A stretch of DNA of 64,000 nt from positions 89,400-153,399 of the forward strand of contig NZ_LBDA02000033.1 in the NCBI RefSeq assembly GCF_000980885.2. Direction: 5' to 3'. The position numbers and the translations under genes are program-made. Shown here piece by piece: positions 53,501 through 61,797 of the stretch (position 1 is the stretch's first letter; each line of letters starts with the position of its first letter). The notes under the pieces are model-generated. The model did not search any database. It had not been told where the DNA came from and was given only the letters and a program-made list of their open reading frames with translations. Source of the stretch: Streptomyces malaysiense (GTDB lineage Bacteria; Actinomycetota; Actinomycetes; Streptomycetales; Streptomycetaceae).

Positions 53501-54258
53501 CCGTCGACGAAGCTCGCGGACCGGCCGATCCGGCCGGCCAGGTCGGGGTGGGTCAGGTCGGCGCCGGAGTCGAGCACGGCGACGGTGACGCCCTTGCCGG
53601 TCAGCCCCGCGTCCCACGCGGCCCGCGTGCCGATCTGGGCGTTGCTCTCGGCCATGTCGGCCTCGACCCGCCCGTCCAGCCACACCTTGGCGATGCCGTC
53701 GCCGCCGGTGAACGACCGCCAGAACGCGCGCCCCTTGCCCGCCTCGACGGCCGCGCCGCGCAGGCTGGGCAGGCTCCGGGTGCGGGAGGTGCCGGCCGGG
53801 GCGGCGGCGGGGACACGGGCGCCCTTGCCGTAACCGACGATCAGCGGGAGGGACTTGGTCCGGGTGTCGGTGAGGCCCTGCCGGATCAGCGCGCTCACGT
53901 CGAACAGCCGTCGGTCCAGCTTCCCGGAGCGCAGGTACGGCAGCGCCTCGTCCGGTACGACGGTCAGGTCGCCGTCGCTCGTCCGCGTCCGCACAGCCCC
54001 GGTGGCGTCCCGCGGCCGCTCGACGGTGACGGTCTTCCTGCCGTGTCCGAGGTCCGCGACGGTCACCTTGTCGCCGGTGACCAGGGTGACGGTCCTCGGG
54101 GCGGGTCCGGCCGGCCTCCCGGCCGTGACCGTCGCCCCCGCCCGCGCCGGCGTCGTGGCACTCCCCGCCGCGGCGACCGCCCCGGGCACCGGCACCGTGG
54201 CCAGTACGAGTCCTGCCGACAGCAGCGCCGCCCGACGTCTGACTGGTCCTCTGGTCAT
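50578..54258 (-). CDS. Large secreted subtilisin-family (S8) serine protease
   Basis: 1226 aa from MTRGPVRRRAALLSAG; 31 upstream in-frame residues were left out. The signal peptide ends at about residue 34 (PGAVAAAGS). The S8 domain has Asp in VAVLDSGADL (~228), His in RDGHGTHV (~262) and Ser in GTSMAVPH (~432), preceded by a pro-region. The remaining ~700 residues are beta-sandwich-like domains (PA-type insert near 820, CBM-like C-terminus). It is a typical Streptomyces exported protease with an extensive C-terminal half for substrate or wall binding. It is divergent from the conflict cassette. Confidence 0.93.
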   Translation of the reverse strand: MTRGPVRRRAALLSAGLVLATVPVPGAVAAAGSATTPARAGATVTAGRPAGPAPRTVTLVTGDKVTVADLGHGRKTVTVERPRDATGAVRTRTSDGDLTVVPDEALPYLRSGKLDRRLFDVSALIRQGLTDTRTKSLPLIVGYGKGARVPAAAPAGTSRTRSLPSLRGAAVEAGKGRAFWRSFTGGDGIAKVWLDGRVEADMAESNAQIGTRAAWDAGLTGKGVTVAVLDSGADLTHPDLAGRIGRSASFVDGEEVADRDGHGTHVTSIVGGSGAASGGKEKGVAPEATLAVGKVLSDAGSGSESQIIAGMEWAARDVRARIVSMSLGSSDPSDGTDPMSQALDSLSRETGALFVVAAGNTGAPSSISSPGAADAALTVGAVDSADRPAYFTSAGPRAGDDALKPDLSAPGVDILAARSQLTDGSGYYTTMSGTSMAVPHVAGVAALLAQEHPDWTGARLKDALMSTSGQLGFSAYTVGAGRVSVPDAVRATVTATGSADLGFHSWPYPADKPVTRTLTYTNSGDRDVHLTLSVRGAPDGVATLADPSLTVPAHGTASTTVTGDGATAPVGTTSGQIVALDDTGAVRAHTVFGLVKEDERYTLTVHVRDRAGAPAAADLTVQRLARNADPETDHVGGSGTLRLRLKPGTYALTSFLDVHGSHGADSLGLGFLCAPEVTLDHDSEVTLDGTRLREVRAAVPRRTETHQLLMEYDRAANGADLSGAVQVPLTYDSVFAEPTPEVTRGSFEYRTVWRLAKPRLEVAGVGEATVQPGGTLTAGRRRLPLVDVGDGPVPAAASGKAVLARLADGADPSALAQAAQDAGAEALFVTDDAPGRLMDWWGDDDGTDRPLPIATVNRADAARLRADSTVEMTGTPDSPYVYDLSEGHPGSVPDRDLTYRPSPDRLAALRVSFHAARPASGGEFRYSVTGAFPVGIGFQEDVHLPAERTDYVSTGPGQLWTESVTMGMGTLEERGGPVHYRGGSRPRLHWFQPVWHPWLGTGLGWGEQRTGNDIQLNTPGWGDSGPDHTGSGDVWGDSGMAQTTSVYQDGTLADSGSGPAAFVRDAPADEHTYEVVTDTALDADHWKLTTRGHTEWTFRSARTPDDHATTLPLINLSYGLETDLAGTVPGGRRLPVTLGASYLAGASRTGTLGGGRLEVSYDEGATWRAVALRGAGAHWLGALDVPSTATSVSLRASARDDRGGSVSEEIIEAVGVRRSGRPASPA

Positions 54259-54531
54259 CCGCGCCCTCTTCCACGTGCTCCTCGACGCCCGGGTCGCGCG
54301 CCCGGAACGGCCCGTACGAAACTGTCGTGTACATGATTTGCGGGTAGCCACGAGTGTGATGCGCCCGCCGGGAGCGCACAGGGGGCCGGACGTGGCGGGT
54401 TGTCACAGTGGCGGGTTCTCGCCATGCCGCGCCGGTTGACCCGCCGGGGCATATCGGGTGGGACCGGCGAAGCACCGTCCGTACCATGGGGGTTGACCAC
54501 GGGTCTGCGACGAGGGGGAGCGAGCGGCGGC

Positions 54532-54924
54532 ATGGAGCAGCTGGTGGAGTTCAGGACCGAGGACGGCGCGCTCGTCGTGGTGGAGGAGGCCGGAGCCACC
54601 CCCCGGCCCGGCAGCCGACTGGTCTCGCGCGGCGACGAGGCGGTGCGGGCGGCGCGCACCTTCGAGGGCGCGCTGGACGGCGTGCGGGCGGCGGCGGAGG
54701 CCGCGCTGCGGGTCTTCCGCGACGGCAGCCTGCGGCCCGACGCGGTGGAGATCGAGTTCGGTGTGAAGATGTCCGCCGAGGCCGGCGCGGTCATCGCCAA
54801 GGGCACCGCGGAGGGTCAGCTGGTCGTCAAGCTCCACTGGAAGCCGACGAGTCCGGCCGGCGGCGCGCTGCCCGCCGTGCCGGATCAGGCCGCCGCCGGG
54901 CCCGGGTCCGCCGAGCGCCCATGA
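54532..54924 (+). CDS. CU044_2847-type small protein (trypsin-co-occurring domain 1)
   Basis: 130 aa, ATG at MEQLVEFRTEDGA. A beta-strand start (LVEFRTEDGALVVVEE) and the strand AVEIEFGVKMSAEAGAV, followed by the tail LVVKLHWKP, are characteristic of the Trypco1 family, found next to trypsin-like proteases in conflict operons. The tail is Pro/Ala-rich. It is first in the cassette and coupled to the protease gene by an ATGA overlap. It probably is an adaptor or sensor of the protease; this is inference from context. Confidence 0.82.
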   Translation: MEQLVEFRTEDGALVVVEEAGATPRPGSRLVSRGDEAVRAARTFEGALDGVRAAAEAALRVFRDGSLRPDAVEIEFGVKMSAEAGAVIAKGTAEGQLVVKLHWKPTSPAGGALPAVPDQAAAGPGSAERP

Positions 54925-56777
54925 ACAGTGCCGCCTGGCATGCCCGGATCCACTGCGGCCACGAGGTGGGCGCTGGATTCCTGATCACCGCCCGCCGGGT
55001 GCTCACCTGCGCCCATGTCGTCCGTGCCGGCGACCCGGACGCGGTGACGGTGGTGTTCCCGCACGCCAGGGAACTGGGCGAGGTGTCCGCCTCGGTCGTC
55101 GCGCACGGCGGCTGGGCGGGCGGCCTCACCGACCCCGGTGACGTGGCCGTGCTCGAACTCGACCGGGACGTCCCGCTCTCGCCGGCCGGCTTCGCGCCGC
55201 CGGAGGCCGCCTACGCCGAGCCGCACCCCCGGCTGCTCGCCTACGGCTTCCCGGTGGGGTACGACGAGGGCACGCTCGCCGAGTACCGGGCCGTCTCGGG
55301 GCAGTTGATCGCGGGTGAGTGGCTGGAGCTGGTGGCCTGGCAGGGGTACGGACAGCCGATCGTGGCCGGGTTCAGCGGGGCCGCGGCGACGCTGCCGGAC
55401 GGCCGGGTGGTCGGCATGGTCACCTCCGCCTCGGACGCGCCGGACGTGCGCAAGGGCCGGATGCTGCCGCTGGACGTACTGGCCAGGCACTGGCCGGAGC
55501 TGGGTGAACTGGTGCCCACCCCGGGCCATCGCACGGACGTGCTACGGGAGTTGTACGAGCTGCTGCGGCGCGCCCCGGGCGCCCGGGAGTGCGACCCCGA
55601 CCGGCTGTACGTGGACGCGGTGGGCGCCTTCGGGCCGCCGCTGCCCGAGGGCGGGTTCCCGACGCTCGGGCAGGCCGCCGCGTACGTGCAGTGGGAGGTG
55701 CCCGACCCGACGGCGGTGGACCGGTTCGCGGCGCGGCTGCGGGAACTGGCGGGCACGGGACCGGCGGTGGCGCCCGCCCCGCCGCCCGCGCGGGCCGCAC
55801 GGGGCGGGCAGGGCGCACCGGGCCCGCGGATCGCGCGGGCCGCGCAGGCGTCGCCGCCCTGGGCGCCGGTCGTCGTGGAGATCGATCACAGCGGCGCCGG
55901 ACCCGACCAGGTGACCGTGGAGGTGTCGGCGTACCGCGACGGGCAGCGCCGCCCGGTGGGCACCCGCCGGCTGCCGCGCTCCGGCGTGCGGTCGTACGTC
56001 CAGCACCGCATCGACGAGGCCGTCGCCCATCTGGACCCGGACGCCGAGGAACTGGTGACCTTCGTGCTGCCGCGCGAGTGGCTCAACGAGGCGGTGGCGC
56101 ACTGGGAGTGCGGCGCGGACGACAGCACGCCGCTCGGCTGCGCCTACCCCCTCGTGGTGACCGACCGCGCGCGGCATCGCAGCAACCGGCTGCGGCACCA
56201 GCTGCGCAGGAAGTGGCAGAAGCTGGACGCGGAGCGCCCGGTGCCGGTGCACCGCGTGGAGTGCGGCAGCCAGGAGCGGCCGCCGAGCCTGCGCAAGCGG
56301 CTGTGGGACGGCGACGCCGGGCTCGCCGGGTTCGCGGTCCCGCCCACCGCGGCCCGCGAGCACTTCGAGATCGGCCTCACCGTCCCGGTCCCGGTCCTGC
56401 TGTGGTCCCGTACGGGCTGCCCGGCCGGGGAACACGGCGAGGCGCGGTGGGCTGGGCACGGCGGGGGCGGGCACGAGGTCCCCCGCCGGGCCCCGAGCGG
56501 TCCCCGGGACACGGCCGCAGCCGGCACCGCGACCGCCGCCCGGCCCCGCGTCGAGGCCGCCGGCCCCTGCCCCGGCACCGCGTTCCTGGACCAGCTCGCC
56601 GCCGCCGTCGCCGAGGTACCGCTCGCCGAACTCCCCCGCCACATCCTCTCGTTACGGGTGACCGCGGACGCCGCCGACGAACCCGGCCGGCACTGGGCCC
56701 GGGACCTCCAGCTGCTCTGGGACGACCCCCGCTGCTTCCCGGAGCCCGCCACCGGCCTGCGCTCCCCCGTCGACTGA
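54921..56777 (+). CDS. Trypsin-like protease fused to a VMAP-C domain
   Basis: 618 aa, ATG inside the ATGA overlap. The S1-type triad is intact: H32 in LTCAHVV, D74 in DPGDVAVLEL and S152 in AGFSGAAA. There is no signal peptide, so it is cytoplasmic. Residues about 190-275 look like a helical effector-associated region (LRELYELLRRAPGA, AAYVQWEVPDP). Residues about 300-618 match the C-terminal VMAP domain: VVVEIDHSGAGPDQVTV, VTFVLPREWLNEAV and PLGCAYPLVV. In the vWA-MoxR systems VMAP proteins link a MoxR ATPase to an effector, here a protease. A Gly/Arg/Ala linker joins the parts. Confidence 0.87.
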   Translation: MNSAAWHARIHCGHEVGAGFLITARRVLTCAHVVRAGDPDAVTVVFPHARELGEVSASVVAHGGWAGGLTDPGDVAVLELDRDVPLSPAGFAPPEAAYAEPHPRLLAYGFPVGYDEGTLAEYRAVSGQLIAGEWLELVAWQGYGQPIVAGFSGAAATLPDGRVVGMVTSASDAPDVRKGRMLPLDVLARHWPELGELVPTPGHRTDVLRELYELLRRAPGARECDPDRLYVDAVGAFGPPLPEGGFPTLGQAAAYVQWEVPDPTAVDRFAARLRELAGTGPAVAPAPPPARAARGGQGAPGPRIARAAQASPPWAPVVVEIDHSGAGPDQVTVEVSAYRDGQRRPVGTRRLPRSGVRSYVQHRIDEAVAHLDPDAEELVTFVLPREWLNEAVAHWECGADDSTPLGCAYPLVVTDRARHRSNRLRHQLRRKWQKLDAERPVPVHRVECGSQERPPSLRKRLWDGDAGLAGFAVPPTAAREHFEIGLTVPVPVLLWSRTGCPAGEHGEARWAGHGGGGHEVPRRAPSGPRDTAAAGTATAARPRVEAAGPCPGTAFLDQLAAAVAEVPLAELPRHILSLRVTADAADEPGRHWARDLQLLWDDPRCFPEPATGLRSPVD

Positions 56778-56811
56778 CCGCCCGCACCCCCACCACGGAG
56801 AAGAAGAAGCC

Positions 56812-57846
56812 ATGCCCCTGTGGCCCGTCTACACCGGTACGAACGCGCCGCACGACGGCATCGCGCAGCTGCCCCCGCCGCCGCCCTGGCGCGCCTTCGA
56901 CGGCGGTCCCGTCCTGGATCCGCCGGACGCGGCCGCCGACCGCTCGGCCGTCTCCCCCGACCGGGTGCACCGCGCCGAGACGTACCGGGCCACCGAGGAC
57001 ACGGTGCAGCTGGTCAACGCGGCCCTGTATCTGCGCCGCCCGTTGCTGGTCACCGGCCCGCCCGGCACCGGCAAGTCCTCCCTGGTGTACGCGGTCGCGC
57101 GGGAGCTGCGGCTCGGCCCGGTGCTGCGCTGGAACATCACCAGCCGCAGCACGCTCCAGGACGGCCTCTACAGTTACGACCCCCTGTCCCGCCTGTACGC
57201 GGCCCGCCGGCGGGCCGCGGAGCAGGAGGCCGGGCCCGAGGCGGCGGACGAGACGGGCATCGAACATCATCTGCGCCTCGGCCCGCTCGGCACCGCCCTG
57301 CTGCCCTACGCCCGCCCCCGCGCGCTGCTCATCGACGAGATCGACAAGAGCGACCTCGACCTGCCCAACGATCTGCTGAACGTGCTGGAGGAGGGCCAGT
57401 ACCAGATCCCCGAACTGGTGCGCGCCGCCCGGCTCGCCCCGGACGGCACCGCCCGGGTCCCGGCCGACGGCACCGGCGCACCGGTGCCGGTGGTGCGCGG
57501 CCAGGTCCGCTGCCGCGCCTTCCCGTTCGTCGTCCTCACCAGCAACGGCGAACGCGAGTTCCCGCCCGCCTTCCTGCGCCGCTGCGTCACGCTGCGCCTG
57601 CGCCGGCCGGACGACCGGCACCTCGCCGACATCGTCCGCGCCCACCTGGGCGAACCGGACTCCTACGCGGAGGAGTTGATCGGCCGCTTCCTGGACCGCA
57701 CCGGTGCCGGCGACCTGGCCACCGACCAGCTCCTCAACGCGATCTACCTGGCCCGCACCAGCAACCTGGACGCCGGGTCCCTGGACCAACTGGCCGAGCG
57801 GCTGATGCCCCACCTGGGACAGAGCGCGCAGACCGATGTCTTCTGA
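56812..57846 (+). CDS. MoxR-like AAA+ ATPase of the conflict cassette
   Basis: 344 aa, 34 nt after the protease gene. Walker A is TGPPGTGKSSL (~80-88), Walker B is LLIDEIDKSD (~172), sensor 1 is LTSNGERE and the arginine finger is in FLRRCVTLRL. The N-terminus has ~45 residues of unusual Pro/Asp content, and the ATPase has an insert after Walker A (LYAARRRAAEQE...). MoxR proteins are co-chaperones that remodel partner vWA proteins. It overlaps the next gene by 11 nt. Confidence 0.93.
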   Translation: MPLWPVYTGTNAPHDGIAQLPPPPPWRAFDGGPVLDPPDAAADRSAVSPDRVHRAETYRATEDTVQLVNAALYLRRPLLVTGPPGTGKSSLVYAVARELRLGPVLRWNITSRSTLQDGLYSYDPLSRLYAARRRAAEQEAGPEAADETGIEHHLRLGPLGTALLPYARPRALLIDEIDKSDLDLPNDLLNVLEEGQYQIPELVRAARLAPDGTARVPADGTGAPVPVVRGQVRCRAFPFVVLTSNGEREFPPAFLRRCVTLRLRRPDDRHLADIVRAHLGEPDSYAEELIGRFLDRTGAGDLATDQLLNAIYLARTSNLDAGSLDQLAERLMPHLGQSAQTDVF

Positions 57847-60800
57847 CACCCCGGGCTCCCCCGGCGCCCCCGGCTGCCCGGACTCCCCGGACGCCCTGGC
57901 CCGCCTCGCCGCCGTACTGGCCGGGGCGGGCCAGGGCGTGCCGCCGACACCGCGTGAGCTCGCCGAACTGCTCTGGCTGGCGGGACACCTGGGAGCGGAG
58001 GGACCGGCGGACACCGCGACCGTCACCGGGGGCGGCAGGGACCCCGGGGACCCGGGTGGCGACCGGGCCGCGCAACCGCTGCCACCGCCCGCCCCCGCCG
58101 GCGGGCCCCGGCCGCCCGAGGTGGAGACGCCCCGGCCGCGCCCCGCCCCCGGCGCCCCCGCCCGGGTCCCGCTGCGCCTCCCCTCCCCCGCCCCGTCCGC
58201 GGACCGCGCTCCGCACACCGCCCTGACGGCCCCCGCGCCCCCGATGCTGCGCCATCCGCTCGCCCTCCAGCGCGCGCTGCGCCCCCTGCGGCGCCTGGTC
58301 GACGCGCCCGTGGGCCGGGAGCTGGACGAGCGGGCGACCGCCGACCGCATCGCCCGCCTCGGCGCCGACCCCGACCGCTGGCTCCCGGTGCTGCGGCCCG
58401 CCCGGGAGCGCTGGCTGAGCCTGAACCTGGTGTACGACGCCGGTCCCACGATGCCCCTCTGGCGGCCCCTGATCCACGAACTGCACACCGCGCTGGCCCA
58501 GTCGGGCGCCTTCCGCACGGTCACCCTGCACCGTGCCGGCGCCGACGGCACGGTGCGCGGCCCCGACGGGCGGCTCCCCGCCGACGGGCGGACCGTCACC
58601 CTGCTGATCAGCGACTGCATGGGCCCGCAGTGGCGGCAGGGCCCCGCCGGCACCCTGTGGTACGCCACCCTGCACCGCTGGGCCCGCCGGATGCCGCTGG
58701 CCGTCGTCCAGCCGCTGCCCGAACACCTCTGGCGGGAATCGGCGTTGCCCGCCGCCCCCGGCCGGCTCTCCGCACCGCACCCCGTGGCGCCCTCGGCCGC
58801 GCTCACCTTCACCCCGTACGACACCCCGGAGCCCGGCGACGAGGCGGGCGCGGTGGTCCTCCCGGTGCTGGAGCCCGAGCCGCGCTGGCTGGCGAACTGG
58901 GCCGGGCTGATCAGCACGCCCGGCGGCACCCGGTTCCCGGCCGCCGCAGCCCGGCTGACGTCTCCGCTGCCGGTCGACGCGCAGGACCGTACGGACCTCG
59001 GCCGGTTGTCCGCCGAGGAGTTGGTGCTGCGGTTCCGTGCCACGGCCTCCCCGGAGGCGTTCCGGCTGGCCGGGCATCTCGCGGTGGGGCGCCCCGACCT
59101 GCCGGTGATGCGGCTGGTGCAGGCCGCGGTGGAACCGGATCCGCGGCCCCGGCACCTGGCCGAGGTCGTGCTCAGCGGCATGCTCACCGCGCTGCCGGGG
59201 ACGGCGGCCGGATCGTACGCGTTCCGGGAGGGCGTACGGGAACTGCTGCTGCTCGGACTGCCCCGCACCGAGCGCAACCGAACGGTCGGACTCCTCGACC
59301 GCATGGGCGAGTTCATCGACGAACTGGCGGGGCGGGCGCCGGGCGGCTTCCGGGCGGTGGTGCCGGCCCCGGGCGGTGCGCCGACGCCGGTGGAACGGCG
59401 GCCGGTCGCCACGCTCAGCGAGGAGAGCGTGCGCAGGCTGGCGCCGGCCGTCGGTGCGGGACTGCTCGCGGGGCGGTACCGGCTGCTGCGGAGGTCGACG
59501 GCGGGACTCGGGGGGTGGGTCGCCGAGGACGCGCACGACGGGGGCGCGCAGGTCGTCGTGTGCCGGTATGCGCCGGGCGAGTACCAGGAGCCCTTCGGCC
59601 GGCTCTGCGAGGATCTCGCGGAGGTGACGCACCCGGGGATCGCGCGGGTCCTCGATCACGGCTTCGCCGAGGGAAAGCCTTATCTGGTGCGGGAGTTCGT
59701 CGAGGGGCCGACGCTGCACGAGCGTCTGGCCGACGGCTCGGCCGGGCTGTCGGCCGACGAGGTGCGCGAACTGCGGCCGGGGCTCCGCGAGGCGGTCCTC
59801 GCCCTGCACGCGACGCGGGGGCCGCGCGGCGAGCTGAACGCCCGCTGCGTGGTCCTCTCCCCGAGCGGACCGGTCCTGACCTGTCTGGAGGCCGCGCCGA
59901 TCGCGCCCGGGAGCCGTGCCGAGGCCCTGCGGACGGTCACAAAGCTCCTCGCCGGCCTCGCTCCCGAACCCCCGGGCACACACCCGGACACCACCCGGAT
60001 CGGCTTCACCACCGACGACCTGACCGGCCGCCCCGGGACCCGCATCTCCCTCGAAGCCGCCGTGCACGAGATCCTCACCCGCTCGCTGCCCCCGGGCCGG
60101 TTCCGGGTGCGGGTCCGTCCGGACGGCTACCAGGTGGACGTCGAGCCCGGCACCTATCTGCTGCCCGTCCTGGTCGCCGTGCTGCGGGAACTGCCCCTCA
60201 CCCTGGCCCGGAAGGCCGAACACAGCCGGCTGCGGGTGGTGTTCGGGCAGCGGGCGGTCCCGCTGCCGGAGGCCGCCACCGGCGTCGACGTCCTCGTACC
60301 GCCCGCGCTGTACGACGAGTTCGCCGCGAGCTCCGCCGCCGGCGCCGCCCCGCCCTTCGAGCCGCTGTACGCCGACGACGCCCCGGAGGCGCCGCCGCTG
60401 GCCTGGTACTGCCCGCTCACCACCGAGCACCCCCGGCGCGAGCTGGTCCAGGGCCCGTTCATCACCCAGGACCTGCGCGAGCTGGGCGTGCCCACCCCGG
60501 GCCGAACGGCCGTCGTGCACACCCGCGCCGACGGACCGCTGACCGTGCTCGACCCGATCCGGCCCTACGGCGGGCGGGCGCCGCGCGCGGAGACGTACTA
60601 CACGGTCGACCTCACCGTGCGGCAGGCCCGGCACAACCTGTCCCTGCCCAGTTCCGGGAAGGCCGGGTTCACCGCGGTGGCGGAGCTGACCTGGCAGGTC
60701 AGTGACCCGGTCGCCGTCGTGCGGTCCGGCGCCGCCGACGTCTCCGGGCTGCTGCGGGAGCATCTGCGCGAGGCCGCCGCGAGGCTCACCGCCAGGCATC

Positions 60801-61654
60801 CGGCACGCCGGACGGGCGCGGCCGAGCGGGCGGTGAACGACGGGGTGCGCGACTGGCCGGTGCCGGGGCTCGCGGTGACGTACACCGTGCGGCTGGGGTC
60901 CTGGAGCGCGCCCGAGCCCGCCCCGGCCCCGCGATCGCCGGTGCCCTCGCGCCGCCGGGCGGTGGACGTGCTCACCGGCGCCGGGCATGTGCTGATCAGC
61001 TTCGACGGCCCCCTCACCCGGCTGTTCGCGGCGCACCGCGCACGGCCGGCCGTACTCGCCCTGCTGCGGGTCGTCGCCGAACACCGCGACCCCCGAAGCG
61101 CGTTGGCGGGGCAGCCGCTGCCGACGGCCGCCGGGCCGGCGGGCCAGGACACGTTCCCGCATCCGCTGGACCTGCTGCGCGCCTTCTCCCACGACCGGCT
61201 CGGACCGCTGCTGCGGGACCGGCTGGAGGAACTGGAGCTGGCCGCTGTGCCCGATGTGCCGATGACGCATCGCTCGCTGGCGCTGGTGCGCGCGCTGCAC
61301 AAGTCCGGACGGCGGGTGAGCGTGGTGTCGGACGTGAGTTCCCGGGCGGTGCAGCGGGGCGTGGAGTCGTACAAGCTGCCGCTCGCGGGGGTGCACGGGC
61401 GGCGCGCCGACCTCAGCCTGCTGACGCCGGACCCCCACTGCCTGCTGCGGGCCCTGGAGCATCTCGGCACTCCGGCCCGCACCGGGGCCCTGCTCGGCTC
61501 CTCGGTGGCCGAACTGACCGCGGCCCAGCGGCTCGGCCTGCCCTTCATCGGGTTCGCACCGTCCGCCGACGCACGCCGGCTGCTCCACGAGGCCGGCGCG
61601 CAGGCCGTGGTCTCCACGCTCGAACCGCTGCTGGAGGCGATCCGCGCCGGTTGA
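57836..61654 (+). CDS. SAV_2336-type large protein: vWA-like, pseudokinase, Band-7-like and HAD-like regions
   Basis: 1272 aa. Residues 1-~130 are helical then Pro/Gly-rich. Residues ~145-480 are the conserved SAV_2336-like, vWA-like region (LVYDAGPTMPLW in place of a metal-binding DxSxS; LISDCMGPQW). Residues ~540-705 resemble a protein kinase, but the VAIK Lys is Cys (VVVCRYAP), HRD/DFG are not recognisable (RGELNARCVVL) and the G-loop is poor. Residues ~915-990 resemble a Band-7/SPFH strand set (VAELTWQVSDPVAVVRSG). Residues ~1045-1272 are HAD-like, but motif I reads LISFDGPLT, with Ser for the nucleophilic Asp. Probably a scaffold that senses without catalysis. The family call rests on the N-terminus and operon. 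Confidence 0.82.
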   Translation: MSSDTPGSPGAPGCPDSPDALARLAAVLAGAGQGVPPTPRELAELLWLAGHLGAEGPADTATVTGGGRDPGDPGGDRAAQPLPPPAPAGGPRPPEVETPRPRPAPGAPARVPLRLPSPAPSADRAPHTALTAPAPPMLRHPLALQRALRPLRRLVDAPVGRELDERATADRIARLGADPDRWLPVLRPARERWLSLNLVYDAGPTMPLWRPLIHELHTALAQSGAFRTVTLHRAGADGTVRGPDGRLPADGRTVTLLISDCMGPQWRQGPAGTLWYATLHRWARRMPLAVVQPLPEHLWRESALPAAPGRLSAPHPVAPSAALTFTPYDTPEPGDEAGAVVLPVLEPEPRWLANWAGLISTPGGTRFPAAAARLTSPLPVDAQDRTDLGRLSAEELVLRFRATASPEAFRLAGHLAVGRPDLPVMRLVQAAVEPDPRPRHLAEVVLSGMLTALPGTAAGSYAFREGVRELLLLGLPRTERNRTVGLLDRMGEFIDELAGRAPGGFRAVVPAPGGAPTPVERRPVATLSEESVRRLAPAVGAGLLAGRYRLLRRSTAGLGGWVAEDAHDGGAQVVVCRYAPGEYQEPFGRLCEDLAEVTHPGIARVLDHGFAEGKPYLVREFVEGPTLHERLADGSAGLSADEVRELRPGLREAVLALHATRGPRGELNARCVVLSPSGPVLTCLEAAPIAPGSRAEALRTVTKLLAGLAPEPPGTHPDTTRIGFTTDDLTGRPGTRISLEAAVHEILTRSLPPGRFRVRVRPDGYQVDVEPGTYLLPVLVAVLRELPLTLARKAEHSRLRVVFGQRAVPLPEAATGVDVLVPPALYDEFAASSAAGAAPPFEPLYADDAPEAPPLAWYCPLTTEHPRRELVQGPFITQDLRELGVPTPGRTAVVHTRADGPLTVLDPIRPYGGRAPRAETYYTVDLTVRQARHNLSLPSSGKAGFTAVAELTWQVSDPVAVVRSGAADVSGLLREHLREAAARLTARHPARRTGAAERAVNDGVRDWPVPGLAVTYTVRLGSWSAPEPAPAPRSPVPSRRRAVDVLTGAGHVLISFDGPLTRLFAAHRARPAVLALLRVVAEHRDPRSALAGQPLPTAAGPAGQDTFPHPLDLLRAFSHDRLGPLLRDRLEELELAAVPDVPMTHRSLALVRALHKSGRRVSVVSDVSSRAVQRGVESYKLPLAGVHGRRADLSLLTPDPHCLLRALEHLGTPARTGALLGSSVAELTAAQRLGLPFIGFAPSADARRLLHEAGAQAVVSTLEPLLEAIRAG

Positions 61655-61797
61655 CCCGGCGACACTCCGACGACCCCCGTGATTACGCCCGTTCGGCGGC
61701 GCCCCGCCCGGCCCCCCAGGAAAGGCGGCCGGTACCGGGCGGCGCGCAGGATACGGAGAGCAGGAAGAGCCGAATCCCGCGCCCGGAAGGAGCTGCC

